Positions 62,930 to 64,000 of a stretch of 64,000 nt of DNA are shown piece after piece; positions within the stretch are counted from its first letter, which is position 1; the number at the start of each line of letters is the position of its first letter. The notes under the pieces were generated by a model. It searched no databases. It saw only the letters and a program-made list of their open reading frames with translations, and had not been told where the DNA came from. The translations under genes were made by a program, and so were the position numbers. This stretch comes from Imbricaverruca yamaguchii (lineage: Eukaryota; Arthropoda; Thecostraca; Neoverrucidae). The DNA lies in contig JAOTOL010001661.1 of assembly GCA_034440575.1 (NCBI GenBank), positions 4,580,001-4,644,000 of the forward strand, read 5' to 3'.

Positions 62930-63960
62930 AAACTTCATGAGACGTTAGTGCCATGGTCCCTGACCCACCATGCAGACGCATTTCACGGAGCATCGAATGG
63001 TTTTTCCTCCAGAGGTCAACATAGGTCAACCATCCAATAATGCCTGAATATCAAAAACTAATTTTATCTCAACATATTTTGAATTTTCTCCGGAATTAAT
63101 CGGACGTCAATGATTAAAATGCCACCGTTGGACTGCCCACGTTATTGGCGCTACAACTATGTGTCTTGCATGCACATTTCATCATGTGAACTCCTTGACC
63201 GCACATGAACTCTGACCTGACAAGGTCGCATGGCCCCTTCACTGTTGAGATTTCGCTTCAGATTTGAAACGTTATTGATTTTCTTTCGTCCATTACGACT
63301 TGAGCATGCCAACCAATGGCAATCGCATGCTCCACCCTCACATATAGGCCAAAGTCGAATATCGATCTGGAACTCGTTGACCTCTGGAGGTCACATCTTT
63401 TGATGCCCCTGGAAACGGCATAAGTTGTCGACGCGTTTTGGCATTGCATACGTTTATGGCGATATTCAGAAAAATTGAATGGGTCGAGATTTCCAGTCCC
63501 GCATGGTCCTATGCTAAACCCTATAAGAATTTAACACTGGGTCCAAAATTTATTTTATCGCAACATATATTTATATATCTCCGGAATCAATCGGACGTCA
63601 ATGATTCTAATGCCACTGTTGGACTGCATTCGTTATTGGCGTTACAAATATGTGTATTGCATGTACGTTCCCAGAATGTGAATGTGAATGTGAATAATGG
63701 GAATGTGTGGGAAGCAATGATGTGGGGAACACAACTGCATAATTGGTCATAACTTACCAACCAAATACGGGATAAGTGAGAGCAGTTTCAGAATAAGCGT
63801 ATCGGTGCGGATCGAATGGTCTTTATGACTTTGATATTCTGACATTATTGGGCAGTTGACCTATGCTGACCTCTGGAGGTCAAACCATCCGATGCCCCTT
63901 GAAATGCGTCTGCACGGTGGGTCAGGGACTTTGGGACTAACGTCTCACCGAGTTTCGGCG
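62930..63960. repeat. Inverted repeat IR-D
   Basis: The left arm, about 62,930-63,045 (GAGACGTTAGTGCCATGGTC, CCCTGACCCACC, GCAGACGCATTTCA, CCTCCAGAGGTCA), is mirrored at about 63,835-63,960. Confidence 0.85.
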
Positions 63961-64000
63961 AAATCGAAAGGGTCGTCGATTTCTGCTGCATATGAATGTC
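63061..64000. repeat. Tandem repeat, about 501-bp period
   Basis: Two units are seen. AATCGGACGTCAATGATT occurs near 63,098 and again near 63,599, followed in each by ATGCCAC and GTTGGACTGC, and later CTCTGGAGGTCA. The array runs off the right edge, so it may be a satellite. Confidence 0.75.

Overview
The window is nuclear DNA of an animal, most likely an invertebrate and perhaps an arthropod; the species is not identifiable from what I can see. The evidence is a split gene with long introns and GT-AG splice sites, tRNA-derived SINEs, two kinds of non-LTR retrotransposon (one I-like, one CR1-like), many minisatellites, and no prokaryote-style gene packing.

The only convincing host gene is a C2H2 zinc-finger gene on the minus strand. 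I reconstruct eight coding exons from 33,124 (start codon) down to 11,274 (stop codon). All seven junctions keep the reading frame and give a product of about 663 residues. It has an Ala/Pro/Gly-rich N-terminal half, seven fingers and a His/Pro/Gln-rich tail. Each finger has Arg at helix position -1, His at 3 and Arg or Lys at 6, so all seven are predicted to read G-rich DNA. Fingers 3-5 are carried by exons of identical phase that could be skipped or swapped in frame. The introns hold a dense set of minisatellites, SINEs and perfect hairpins.

Layout. 0.3-0.7 kb: minisatellite. 0.7-5.0 kb: nothing recognised. 5.1-8.0 kb: a broken I-like LINE on the minus strand that has gag, endonuclease and RNase H but has lost its reverse transcriptase. 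8.2-9.4 kb: SINE and GC-rich unassigned sequence. 9.7-33.2 kb: the zinc-finger gene with its GC-rich 3' flank. 34.6-42.3 kb: a block strongly depleted in CpG, with decayed LINE and SINE copies whose changes are mostly CG to TG or CA. 42.3-50 kb: a hAT-like non-autonomous element with a minisatellite inside, a long hexanucleotide array and dispersed repeats. 50-64 kb: a series of large inverted repeats built from tandem subunits (foldback-like); one arm is split by a nearly intact CR1-like LINE. The right edge is a roughly 501-bp tandem repeat.

The most unusual signal is a family of very short retroposed pieces of about 40-69 bp, at least twelve of them flanked by target-site duplications of 7-15 bp. 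They correspond to the 3' tail of longer SINEs in the same window. Two SINE types with different tRNA heads share a core and this tail, and a third SINE type (Ser/Leu head) is nested reciprocally with one of them.
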